Shown piece by piece: positions 46,962-57,888 of a DNA stretch of 64,000 nt (the first letter of the stretch is position 1; each line of letters opens with the position of its first letter). The stretch lies in contig OW051469.1 of assembly GCA_932521025.1 (NCBI GenBank), positions 7,204,398 to 7,268,397 on the forward strand, read 5' to 3'. Under the pieces are notes generated by a model. It ran no database searches. It was given only the letters and a program-made list of their open reading frames with translations, and was not told where the DNA came from. Source of the DNA: Oscheius onirici. Taxonomy: Eukaryota; Nematoda; Chromadorea; Rhabditida; Rhabditidae. Made by a program: the position numbers and the translations under genes.

Positions 46962-47667
46962 ATGATACCCATCGAGCTGTTGACTTTTCCATTTGTCCTA
47001 GCTGCCGTGGTGTCAGCTACTTTGTTCTTTTGTGGTGGTGGAACGAAGGCTCCCTCTCCTTCTCCTGCTCAGGCAGCTCCACCACCTCCTCCGCCAGCAG
47101 CTGCCCCAGCTGCTGCTCCTCCAGCCGAAGCTCCGGCAACGGGAGCACCTTCTGCCGCGCCTGCTCCACCGGCAGAACCACCCAAAGATGACAAGAGAGC
47201 AGGAGATGCTATTCCTGTCCCTTGTCATCGGGTGGCAAGATTGAACTACATCGTCTGCCGGTAACTGAAGGAAAAGCTAATGTGGTAGAAGATAACAAAC
47301 TGTTTGGAGCTAGACTGGATGTAAATACTCGTTTGATGGCCTGGGAATACGAGTACGGACAGAACACTTTCCTGGTCAAAAACAGTACCGATCAACGCTT
47401 CTGCTTCAAGGTAAAGGTGACGAATCCTGAACTTTATACGGCCGCCCCGCCAACTTCATTCATCGGAGCATCACCGTCGTCGTGATTCGCAAGAAGGGAG
47501 AATTCAAAAACGACAAGGTCATCGTCCAGTATGCCGTCTCGGAAGCAACAGACACGGACAGCAAAGAGTTCTGGAAAAAGCCTGGCCTTGAGATCAAGTC
47601 GATCAAGATCCAGCAGAAGCCAAAGGCAGAAGTGGACGTCATCAAGAGGGCTGCGCTGGAGCCCTAG
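46962..47667 (+). pseudogene. MSP-domain protein with Pro/Ala-rich linker, interrupted by two frameshifts
   Basis: Three overlapping open frames join into one protein-like reading. Frame 1 from 46962 gives a hydrophobic N-terminus (LLTFPFVLAAVVSATLFF) and a Pro/Ala linker. Frame 2, from about 47222, gives GGKIELHRLPVTEG, LDVNTRLMAWEYEYG and NSTDQRFCFKVKVTNPE, the core MSP strands. Frame 3, from about 47444, gives PANFIHRSITVVVIRKKGEF and ends with KPKAEVDVIKRAALEP. Each junction is a one-base shift, at C-rich words near 47216-47226 and 47441-47457, with no intron signals. Membrane-tethered MSP proteins with such linkers are nematode-typical. Either the gene is a recent pseudogene or the assembly lost one base twice; the intact remaining sequence and the downstream AATAAA favour an error or a very young loss. 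Confidence 0.65.
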
Positions 47668-47696
47668 ACAGCCGAAAAGAAGACATATGTGCTTGC

Positions 47697-47702
47697 AATA
47701 AA
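47697..47702 (+). terminator. Poly(A) signal of the interrupted MSP gene
   Basis: AATAAA lies 30 bases after the last in-frame stop, so the 3' end of the gene looks intact. Confidence 0.55.
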
Positions 47703-50700
47703 ACGGAGGAGAGACACGGTATTAGGTGGTCTGTGATGCAAATAAATTACACTCGTCTGACTGTTCACTTTTCTTCAGAGAATCATTCCCATTTTGTAGG
47801 AGAAGTTCTCACCGATACTTCATGCAAAATCTGATTTCAACTGGGGAAGCTGAGCAATTCTTAGCATACCACTTCCGTTGTTGTCGTTTTTTTCTAACAA
47901 GACCATACCTGGCCAACATGCTAGAATTTGAGGGTGGTACTGTATGGGATCTGCCTTGTTTCAATTTTTCTTGAAGTGTGTCTGATTGAGGTGCCAAACC
48001 GCCACACCTTTCTTACTTTGTTCTTGCTCACAATGCCTGTCACTTTGAACATCTTTCTCAGTTTGAACCTCTTTAGAACAATTTTTCGAGGTACATCAAA
48101 CCTATTATCTGATAACGGGAATCCGCATAATATTGAAATTGGCTTTCTGGCTATTCTGCTTCCGATAGTTTCAGTTGCTTGAGTTAAATCCTGATCTTTG
48201 AAACAGACATTCCGTCATGTTTAAACTACTTTTTCTATCAAAGATTTCTATTGTTGACTGACCTTCTGCCGAAACACGCAAGTAACCTGATCTCCGGGCA
48301 ACTGCCCCTAAGAAAATGATCCAGAAGGCTCTCCAAGTAGAGCTCCTATAGTTTCAGAATTTCCTTTGTACATAATGGATGCGCCTAATTCTGTTTTCCT
48401 TAGGCTATTACATTAATAACGTTCCGAAAATAGAGTGAGGGCACTCGTAAGCTCTTAATATTTCAGAGAGCTCTCGCGATCTCTGAACCATTTAGTTTAA
48501 AAAATGTTTCTCTTTAAGAAAAGAGTAATATGGCTCGGAATGACTGCGCCATATGTGCCATTTCTTCTAATGCCGTCGCATGCAAATTCGTCCGAGCGAT
48601 TAATCCCATCAGTCGGCCGACTAACTCCTCACTCCACTGACTCATCTCAGAAAGCCTTTTTTGAAAAACCCATTTAATTTTCCGCCCACCAGAGGCAGAA
48701 AATAGGTGTATTTGGGCTCATTTAGACGGCTTGATGACCCTTTCGGCGTCTTTTCAAGCCGTCTTTTCGGCGTCTGCTCGCATCAGAAGAAGCCGTAAAT
48801 TACGTGGTTTGGCTTTGTTTTTCTCTTTTGGCACACTGGCGCATATGGAAGCGTTAGTAATCTTCTCGACCGGTTAGTCCAAAAAGATTTCTGTGTTCTG
48901 TCTGTGATTTCTGTGCTAGGATCGTTTCGGGCAGTAACTACAGAATATTTGGAAAAATAAACAAAGTACGTCATTTGATAGTCTTGAACTTACTTTCCGT
49001 TATTATGCTTTCTTGCATGTTCTTTCCATGCTGTTTAACGATGGTTTATTCTCATAATTCAAACAAGACTGTCCACTGTCCGGCTAGCAGCTACTCTTGT
49101 TTTTGTGGAAGCTTCCCACAACAGGAAGAGTGACAAGCACAATTGGGATTGAACCTACTGGTTTTCTATTTGAATGTCCGCACGGTCCTGAAGTCTGTTT
49201 CCATGCTTTTGAGTCGCTAAATATTCTTCTTCTGGCTCTATATAAAATGACTATTCAATTCTGGTCTTCTGCTTTCAAATAGCTTTGTATTTATCTACCA
49301 GTACAGGTCATACGTCCTTCCTTTTATCGTACTTCTCCACTTCCCTCCAGTCATGTCTCTTCCCCACAAGACAAGCAAGGGCATCCTTTGCCATTATACA
49401 AACTTCTTTTTGCGTCTCCTGACATGGAAACCAGCTGGCGTCGGGGCCATAGTTGCTGCCAATTCGTGCGAAAAGAGCAGCAGACGTGAAAAAGTAGCTC
49501 GGGAAATTGTTTGCCCGATACCTCCAATATATTTCCATAATCGGCCCTCTCCGCCTGTTTTCATTTTCATTGTTTCCTGTCCAACTCTCGACGTAAATGG
49601 CAGCCGCCCCAGGGAGTCTATAGAATGTCCACCTTCATTAGCATTCTGAGCTGTGCTGTATGTGGGCTCACATTTCACTCGCCAGTCGACTGGCAGGACA
49701 AATCAGTCTCTCAGTGGCCCTCCCTTTCCTTTTATTTAACCAAAACTTTCTCAGGTTTTAGTAGTCCCGACGGCCATAAAAGACGTCTATCGAAGAAAAC
49801 AGATCATTCCAGCTAGTATAGCTTCGTTCCCCTTTCTGGCTTGATTAGTATAGTTATCTAATATCTTGGCAACAACAGAATTACTCAAGACAGTGTTTTG
49901 TTTCCTAGGAAATCAGCCAGAAGTTGTCGAATAGCTTGCTTCTGGCTGTTTGCTGTAATGCACAAAACACACAATTGTACCTATTCCAAACTGTAGCCGA
50001 AACAGTCTCGGCTTGACTAGAATGAATTTTGCAATTGTTAGGCCCGTGAACACAATATTATCCAGCAAGATTGTAACTTGAACAAAATTTCTATGATTTC
50101 AAAATTCTTTGAAAACAATAAACTGAGACTTATTTTTAAACCTCATCTTGTCCGGCGGTTAGCGATTTTAAAGATACTTGGCTGGTACCATTCCTTTTGT
50201 TAGTTCGCTGCGGCGACCTGTCTTTTAGAATCTCCACTCTAGATTACTAGATTTCTATTCGTATGCTTCCTCGATTTGTGTTCTGTTTCATGTTATGTTG
50301 TCATGTGATTCTGTGTCACCTCTCTCCTTCCTTCCGGTCACACACTCTTTTCAAAAGAGGCAACTCAGCCGAGCATGTCCTTTTTAGCTTCTCTAATTTC
50401 CGGAAAGTGGTACTAAATCAGAGCAAAAAGAGAGAGTTCAGACCTACCCTTTCCTTCTCCTAATCAAGTTCCCCTCTACGTCGTGGGAATTGTCATTTGC
50501 GTTGCGTTCCCTCATCGCCCGCAAGGAAAGGAGGGAAGGCGGAGTTTCGAAGAGAGAGGAGATCATAAATAGGGTGTCCCTCTTTCTCCCTTTCTCTCTT
50601 TTCCTCCCGCGTTCCGTCCGGAAATTAGCTCCGAGACTATCTGTTTGTGTTCCTTGATTCTTCTGTTTGATTATCAAATCCTCTCGGGAGACGAGAGACC

Positions 50701-51543
50701 ACCGTGTTCGAGGGAGGCTTTTTGCTCCTTTCCATGAGCTAGTATCAGGTTGCTTCGGGTACTCTTTTACTCACACTTTTGAGGGTTAACATCCCCACTT
50801 TCTTGTCAGTTCTAGTACCTTTTCTAAACTCTTTTCGGTTCAATGGAATAGTGTACTCACAACTAGTTTCGTTGTAAGTCCAAGCCTACTGTTTCTTGTT
50901 GAAACCCAGTACTTTTCGTTGTGAGACCGTTTAACTTCAAGTATCTTGGGGTTTCTTCTCTCCAGCTTGTTCCTTGGTTTTCGATTTCTACGTGAGCACT
51001 CGATCCTGATACTGTCTTGACAAGAGATCTTCTCAACATGTAGGCGGAATTACAAATAAACCTCAAAAGAGTAGTAAATATGCATCAGAATCCTTGGTTG
51101 CTTACTCTCAACCCTCTTTTTGCTATCAAAAACTCTCAAATCCTCCTGTGGAGAGCCCTCTATCCTTTAGAGAAACTCATCAAAAACAACGTCCCTGAGG
51201 ATGCAAAGACGTCAGGGCTATTATTCTTCACATCGTTTATCTGACTTGAATCTCTTACAGTGACCGAACAAGGTTCCCTCTCAAACAGCAGCATGGTGTT
51301 CGAAATTTCTGTTTGCTAAGAGAAGAAGAGCCGGTTTCGGGTCCTCTTTTTGTGTTCTCCAAGGAAGCTTACGTTCCCTTGTTTTCGCGTACTTTTGACA
51401 CCTAACGCCTCCATTATAGTCAAGCCTAATTACCCCAGGACTAGCTGACAGATGGCTCCCCTCTTTCCCGTATGCCATTGACGCAATTCCTTTATCCTCG
51501 GCTACCTGGCAACGTTTCTGAAAGGGATTCTTTCAGATACAAA
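47703..51543. other. Gene-poor region, no gene seen
   Basis: About 3.8 kb without convincing ORFs. At 48741-48776 the word TTTCGGCGTCT is directly repeated with an AAGCCGTCTTTT between, a short imperfect tandem. At 50570-50640 a TATA-like AAATAGGG precedes a pyrimidine-rich stretch. The last exon-like signal before the next gene is a CTTTCAG acceptor at 51530-51536. Confidence 0.35.
48741..48776 (+). repeat. Short imperfect tandem repeat
   Basis: TTTCGGCGTCTTTTC at 48741 and TTTCGGCGTCTG at 48765 flank AAGCCG; the related GACGGCTTGA lies just upstream at 48725. It is a low-copy local duplication with no coding context. Confidence 0.4.
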
Positions 51544-54014
51544 ATGCAACGTCTTCACTGTTGGTTCGATCAGCTGACGCTGAGAAAGTCCAGAAGGCGT
51601 GAGAGTAAAAGAGAAACTACTACCAGGAGAGGAGCAAGTGTGGCGGCGAATTGTCGTCTCGCTGAGGAGAGAAAACTGAAGCCGATTCCTATTCCGAGCA
51701 TTCAGCCAAAACCGAGACAGGTAAGTCTTCTGGACAGAGACAGGCTAGCAGAGCTGTGACTCTAGATAGTTGGCTGGTTTGCGAGAACACTCTCTCTTTC
51801 AGAGAGACTGGAAGAGATAGGGTAGAAAGTCTAGAAAGTGGCAGTCTATCTGAGACAGAACATCTCAGAGTTCAAAGAGACAGTAACAGAGAGAAGTCAT
51901 GTTAAGAGAAACATTATAGTCCCAACATTCAGGGTATCCGAACAAACCCCTGGCTCTACACCAGCTATCCACCAGGCAAGAAGGCTACGCCCCAATACGG
52001 TCAATGTAAGCAACCCGACGATGAAATAAACTCTTTGCAGATGATGAACTAGGACATTCCTTGGACCGAAGAAGACCTCCTACTCTTGGAGTCTCTCGTC
52101 TGGACGAAAGTACCTGTTCATCCGGATATGGAAGTCAAGACTGCAGGTACTGTATCCGTCACCGAATTAGGGACGATAGCCCAAACATTTAGAGCCGAGT
52201 GTCTAATGCGCGAATGCAATTAGCTTCGAGCCAAAATGCAATAGCGATCCGTCCAGATTGCGGCTACGTTGGCCTAATGCTGCGCAATCAGAGCTCTCTC
52301 GCGCGAACGTTAGATGGGTTTGGGAAGAGGAGTCCGGGAATATGCTAATGACTCCTTAGGCATATTTGCTGATGAGCTGGGAGAGTGTGTAGAAGTGAGG
52401 GTCTTTTAGAGTTCTGGGACAGTTTCAGCGCAATTATATTCAAGAGAAATCTTGACTGCGGCCAGTTTTTTGGATGGATCTGAGCTCTTTTTCTTTGTGG
52501 CTTCTGGCTAGTCGTATCGAGGTCATGAAAGGTCAACAGACAACAAAATCAGCGATCCATTCTTTGATCTGCTTCTTGTCGCTTACTGGCACAGAACTCA
52601 CAATCAAAGAGCATTCAAGATCTATCGCGGTAAAAACTGAACCAATCGAGAATCAGGAAAGTTCTAATCCAAGCTGCTTGACCCTATCTGCTAACTTATG
52701 TAACCAGATCTCAGTCCATAAATCCCTTCAAATCTAAGCTGGCAGGTGCTGTCAGCTTATCCCGACATGACGATATCCCAGATCTCATCTGTGCATTAGA
52801 CTGCCAGCCAGTACGTTCCGAGCCACTTCAGTTGCTCACAATTAAAGCGGTGGGGAACACACGCAATTAGAGAAGGACCGCCGCTGATTGCGCAAGTGCC
52901 GACACATAGAGAGCTAGTGTTGCGCTTACGAGATTAGTACTACGAGAGTGTGAATGAGGGAATTTGCAGTCCGGACTCGTCGATTCATCAGCCAGTCTGG
53001 CAACAGAGCACGTGGAGCAAAAAGAAGCCAGTCCGGGAGTCGTGGAACGACGAGTACGGTAGTTTTCTGGAAGAGCCCGATGGCATCTACGACAACATCT
53101 GCGACGAGCACATTTACCACGAGTTGGAGGTGGGAATCGAAGAGAGTGAAGGAAGTATAAACAATTTCAGGCAATCTGTCGCCGTCCACCTGAGCGCTCC
53201 TACAGTTCCGATTGCATCTCATGTGATTCTCCACAGCCTAGGGCCGATTCTCCTATATATGCTCAGCCGTGGAGTAATCACTGGACACAAGCACAGCCGA
53301 TAGCCGCCTGTCAGCCGATGGTTGTGAGGAATCAGTCCTTCCAGGTAATCCAGATCTGAGACTCTTCACTTCACTAGGTCAAAAAAAAGATTTTCTCGTC
53401 TGTCCCCCTTTCGTTCCTTATAACAATTTTTTCTCGCACTCCTTTCTCGAGTGGACAAAGTTTCCTTTCCAGACTCCCCGTCGTCTTCTCCCAGCCAGAC
53501 CAGCTTCTCCAATCTACGCCACCCCTTACTGTCAACCAGAGCCGGCTTCCTCCTATCCCAAGTCCTTCCTCTCTCGTCTGGAAAAGACGCACAAGCGGAC
53601 AGACAGCTGGGACATGGCTCCTCGTCCCGTTCCGGAGACTTTCGAAGCCGCTGAAGAGGAGTTCTTGGAAGAACTGGACGCCCAGATAAATGAACTGCAG
53701 GTAAGGAGGTCAAGCGGGGATTACATGCCCAGCAGAGAGACATGGGCAATCTGTGTGACGGATGACTCCTCCGGGTCCTCTAATAACTATGCCGAGGCTC
53801 GTGTCTCGACCCAGTCCAATGAGGTCTCCCGGGGGATGTGATAATGAAATATAGCCGTCTAAGAAGGGGCTAATTCCGTTACTCTCCTCGTCCTACACAT
53901 TACTTTCAGCAACGTTCCGATGAACTTCGCCAACTGGTCGAAAGGGCAAGACAACGTCGTCAAACCTCGTGGAGTCGACCGACGTTGGAATGTACCTTTG
54001 AATTGGATCTCTAA
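51544..54014 (+). CDS. Unrecognised disordered protein with C-terminal coiled coil
   Basis: Seven exons with agreeing phases: 51544-51720, 51933-52005, 52041-52146, 52970-53129, 53171-53344, 53473-53700, 53910-54014; 340 residues. The ATG is seven bases after a TTCTTTCAG acceptor. The N-terminus is very basic (LRKSRRRESKRETTTRRG), the middle is Pro/Tyr/Ser-rich (NPWLYTSYPPGKKATPQYG, SPIYAQPWSNHWTQAQP, ASPIYATPYCQPEP) with an acidic patch (FLEEPDGIYDNICDEHIYHELE is contained in exon 4), and the last 60 residues form a likely coiled coil (EEEFLEELDAQINELQ, then DELRQLVERARQRR). No signal peptide or membrane segment. I do not recognise a family; scaffold or cytoskeletal adaptor is a guess only. 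The 823-base intron before exon 4 may hide a further exon. Confidence 0.6.
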
Positions 54015-55379
54015 ACCCTACCTCATATATTTGCACTATACTATAAGAGTAGAAGGGGGTCCTTTTGTGTCTATGTGTATGGAGGTGCGTCGGGTTTCGA
54101 TTAGTGCAATTGAATTTCGGAGCTCTGTGCTTTCGGCCCAAGTGTACTAATAGAGTCCTGGGGACTGGTCTCGGATTACCTAATTCAGACCCATAAACAG
54201 TAAAAAATCTAGGTGCTGGCACCCTTGTCCATATAATTTCCGGTTGTCTCTCCCGTGTCCCGTGATGTCGTACCGAGCTTCTGCCCATCTTTCCCAATAT
54301 TTCTATTGTCTTCGTACACAGGGTTATCCCTTCCTCCTAGCAATAAATTCTATTCAAGCCGTTTTGCTGACAGCCGGTTGACCTCTTGACGGGCCTAGGG
54401 CTCATTAGCCAGGACAGATTTGGTGCCGGTTGGGTAAAGGATCCTAAAGGGTCAGATGGCCATTTTCCGGGATTCTAGTGGTTCGGACGGGGAACTTTTG
54501 CAGGAGAGCGAGAAGGAGTAGACTCGAGGGAACCGCGTGACAAAGTGGTAGCGGTCGCTGCTTCTTCTTTTCAAAAGATTCAGAACAACAACTGATAAAA
54601 TAAATTACTTTCGGGATCAATGAAAAGAAAACAGTATCAAGTCAGAACCAGATAGGCCTCGGACTATAAAGCTACCGGAGACTTCCGCAGACTTGTACAT
54701 CTTTCCAGCTTCTTGATCGCTCCGTGTCGCTATCTCAAAAGTAGCCTTTTCTCTAGTATATCACTCTTCGCAACATTAAACGGAGAAAAACCACGTCAAA
54801 AGAACGTAAGAACAGATTGAAAAAGCCTAGTTTGAAAGTTACAAGACAAGCTACTAACATAATGTAGAAGAGCTTTTAAGGAAAGTCGATCATAGCATGT
54901 TATGAATGAATTCAGAACTAGTCGTGAACCTAGACACATCAACATTGAGCTTCCAGTTACAGAAAGAAGGCGATAAAACGAAAGACACAAGTTTCGAAAA
55001 GTAGATCTACTGACCTGAAATCTACTGAGATCTACTGGTTTCGCTAATTGCTTTCGACTCGGACTGTTGGATTTCAATATTGCTCTACCGGAACAGAATT
55101 GCTACCAAATATCATCTCGTCTTCTGCACTAGACGTTCTACTCTTCCCAAGAGGACGGAATCACAGCAGTTCTACTCTACCACCAGTCGTTGCAACAGCG
55201 GATCCCGATCCACCTAGCACTGAAGAAGCTCGGATCGTACTCTTCATCTACTAAACACGCCTGGGAACGCGTAGATCAACCCTCTCTCGACGACGCCCTG
55301 GACAAGCGCGAGAGGTACTGTTCCACTCTCCGAGGAATTTACAGCACCGCCATGGTCTGTCCGAAGAGCCGCTCTTGTC

Positions 55380-55415
55380 GAATATAGACTTGATACAGCG
55401 AATAAACTTGAAACT
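55380..55415 (+). repeat. 36-base dispersed repeat, second copy
   Basis: Identical to 9729-9764. It carries the same AATAAA-containing core and is preceded here by about 300 bases of more complex sequence not found at the other site. Confidence 0.6.
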
Positions 55416-55636
55416 GACCTGAAAATCTAAGAAGACGCAGACGGGAAGAACAGACGATCTGACGAGAACTACCGAAGATAACTGGTTTCAACAAGCCAAG
55501 GCACAAACGGCCTAAATCTCACAAGTCAAGTCTCTTTTCCATTCAGAAAATAGCAATTTCTTGGACTCTCTGACCAGTACCTCTTTCCACCGCCCGCGAA
55601 AAACTGCTGTCTTCTTGAAAGATAGTAAAGATAGCC

Positions 55637-55642
55637 TATAAA
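55637..55642 (+). promoter_or_regulatory. TATA box of the first six-cysteine-like gene
   Basis: TATAAA lies 34 bases upstream of the ATG. The paralogue at 57493 has TATAAA at the same distance, which supports both as core promoters with very short 5' UTRs and no trans-splice acceptor. Confidence 0.55.
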
Positions 55643-55675
55643 GGATGGGTCGTAACCTCGTGATGAACTGATAAG

Positions 55676-56074
55676 ATGCAAAACTGCCGCCGAACCATGA
55701 TTTTCGTCTTCTTGATTTTGACCTTCGCCACTTTAACTCTTCAACAAGGTATCTTGTTCTCTCTGTAAAAATCAAACCAAAATGCAGATCCCTGTAACAG
55801 CTGTCAATTACCAGCTGTAATTCCCGAAGGTGACTCAGCGCTCTGTGGAAATTTTAATGGAGCAGGGCGTTACTCTTCGATGACGCGATTTTCCGACCCC
55901 ACTGGCTGCTATCTTCACGTGACCGGATGTGATATCTGGAACATCTTGGCGGGAAACACTTGCTTTATGGACAACTTGAATGTTAGAACTTTGAAATGTA
56001 TCAATGGTGTGTTCAATATTATTGATGGCACTAATATAGCTCCTGTAACAGGTATTCGGTGCTTAGGGGCGTAA
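55676..56074 (+). CDS. Small secreted cysteine-rich protein, paralogue A
   Basis: Exons 55676-55748 and 55788-56074, phase 1, 119 residues. Signal peptide from about residue 8 (IFVFLILTFATLTLQQ), then DPCNSCQLPAVIPEG, TGCYLHVTGCD, NTCF, TLKCINGVFNI and GIRCLGA at the C-terminus. The cysteine pattern and the CxNGxF...C ending resemble nematode C6-type/DUF281-like secreted domains, whose function is unknown. The paralogue at 57493 has the same length, intron position and intron phase. A TATA box sits 34 bases upstream. Confidence 0.7.
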
Positions 56075-56718
56075 AAATGTTTTATGAATATGTGAAACTA
56101 ATAAATTATTGAAATTTATCGGTGTTCGGTTAATAAAACTCTAGCTTCTAAGCACGATGTTTGTGTAAAGTTTAACTTTTCTCGCTTCCGGCTGATTTGG
56201 TTGTTGTCGCTTCAGTAACTAAACCCTCGGCGATTGCTTATAATCAGCAGTATGGTCAGCAATAGCATAGACTGTGTGGGCTCATATATCGTCGTCTGCA
56301 GATAAGAAGCGGCTTTAGTTTTGTGAGTCAAATACCTCACATTTATAAGCAAAAGAATAACACACATATCTGGTCGGAAGAAGGTGATTCGCAGAATTTT
56401 TTATAGACGAGAAGATGGAGTCAAATATCACTGTCTCCGGTTAATAAAAAACTGATAAGAGTCTACTTCTGTGTGTCATTTCCCTCTCTATTCAAGAAAA
56501 CGGGAATTCTTTGCTCTTTTTGCACTATTTTCGTGGAATCTTGCTTGTGCAACTCGGAATCAGGACAAATACAAAGTCTCGATCATATAAATTTAGTGTT
56601 AAACCTTTGTGATAAGTTTGTCGGAGACAGTTATCCCTTTCCCTACTACGTTTTCATCTTCAGATAGTTCAATTGTCGCTAAACAAAAACATAAAATTCA
56701 CAACAACCACTACAAACT

Positions 56719-57329
56719 TTACTTAGGATCACGACATCCGATGTACTGATAACCAAAGGATCCTACCAAATTACAGGTCAGAATATCCATTGTATAGTCA
56801 CCGAAGCTGCAAGTAGTTCCTTGGATTTTGTAATGGTCTGGTCATGCCCACCCGATCGGTGATGGTAAAGTTAAAACCGCCATAATCAGTTCTAGCTTGA
56901 TCATCAGTGGCAAAATCCGGAAAGCACAATTTTGACAGGGGTCTGCCGTATCTATAAGGATATTATTATAGCTTTGGACCCAACTCCCAGCGTGCTTACC
57001 CACATCTTTGTTAGGGCTGTGATACAGGTGAGGTCGGAAATATTTTTTCGGCGCACGCTGCCAAAAATTTTTGGGACCAGCTAGGAAGCTGATTTTTTGA
57101 GGGAATGTTGCCCGGCCCGTTTTGTTCAATCTGTAATTGAATAATTTACAATATCTCATCCAGAAAAAATGTTATGGCCCCATGTGCAAGAATTTGCAAC
57201 GCACCCTGTAGATAATGACGGGAATCTCTAACTTTAGCCCTGCAAGGGCTTTGCAAACTTTGTAACACATAACTAACTTTGGCAAAAAGACGAAGCGATC
57301 AGTGAGAATATCAGAAGAAGGAGCTTCAT
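56719..57329 (-). pseudogene. Small secreted cysteine-rich protein, degenerate antisense paralogue C
   Basis: Minus-strand exon 57329-57278 encodes a clean signal peptide (MKLLLLIFSLIASSFCQ) ending in phase 1, as in the two neighbours. The next exon (56942-56719) starts PCQNC, like DPCNSC and DPCLSC, and ends TCSFGDYTMDILTCN ... YIGCRDPK, matching the family C-terminus. In between, the frame meets a TGA at 56842, while the +1 frame is open and family-like. So it is either broken by compensating indels or contains an unseen small intron. A TATATAA lies about 34-40 bases upstream of its ATG. Its intron (56943-57277) is much longer than in the siblings and holds the short dispersed repeat. Confidence 0.55.
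57228..57270 (+). repeat. Short dispersed repeat, copy 2
   Basis: Related to 46787-46826. Contains the perfect inverted repeat AGCCCT-GCA-AGGGCT. It lies in the intron of the antisense paralogue C. Confidence 0.4.
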
Positions 57330-57456
57330 AGCCAACTGAGAAGGGAAGTTCACACCTTCGCGGTTATATACAGCAAAGTTTTCAGCAATCTGGCTGTAAA
57401 TCTTGTATGCGAAAAGTTGTGATTTACAGCCTTTTTCACAAGCCACTGATGTCGTC

Positions 57457-57462
57457 TATAAA
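57457..57462 (+). promoter_or_regulatory. TATA box of the second six-cysteine-like gene
   Basis: TATAAA 36 bases upstream of the ATG, at the same spacing as in paralogue A. Confidence 0.55.
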
Positions 57463-57492
57463 AGCACTAAAATTGCCCTTAAAGAGTCAATC

Positions 57493-57888
57493 ATGAGAGT
57501 TCTATTCGGCTTGGTTCTGCTCGTTGTTTCGTCTATTCAAGAAGGTTGAAATGTTACAGTATTCTTTACAAGCCTCTCAGATCCCTGTCTCTCCTGTCCT
57601 CTCCCCGGAATAACCCCCGGCGCTGACGATGCAGGAGCTTGTGGTTCTGCTTCAAGTGACTTTCGTCTATCCATGCTGAGGTCCGGAAGTTCTAACACCT
57701 GCTACTTAACAGTATTTGGCTGTACCTATGTGGATGCTGTCGTAGATTATGTTTATGGCACCGAGACGGGAGAGATCTGTAGCTACTTCCCGTCATTGCA
57801 GTTCAAAGCACCATGTGTCAATGGAAAATTCCAAATTGAGGCGGATGGAATCACACAAAAGTTCAAAACTTTGAGATGTCTGTTTTGA
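57493..57888 (+). CDS. Small secreted cysteine-rich protein, paralogue B
   Basis: Exons 57493-57544 and 57581-57888, phase 1, 119 residues. Signal peptide MRVLFGLVLLVVSSIQE, then DPCLSCPLPGITPG, GACGS, NTCYLTVFGCTYVD, a CSYF, and PCVNGKFQIEADG ending TLRCLF. It lines up with paralogue A along its full length while diverging in sequence, so the pair is an older duplication. Function unknown; secretion is inferred from the signal peptide. Confidence 0.7.

Larger units (their letters stand above)
54015..55675. other. Gene-free region containing a dispersed repeat
   Basis: No gene is seen. From about 55080 to 55390 the base composition is more even and plus-strand reading is open in parts, ending in the 36-base repeat shared with 9729-9764, so this may be a fragment of a mobile element, such as an LTR-like end. 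AGATCTACTG words recur near 55003-55040. Confidence 0.35.

Noticed and set aside
54528-54600. Possible tRNA (GTGGTAGCGG A-box-like word)
   Set aside because: No B box or pairing acceptor stem found.
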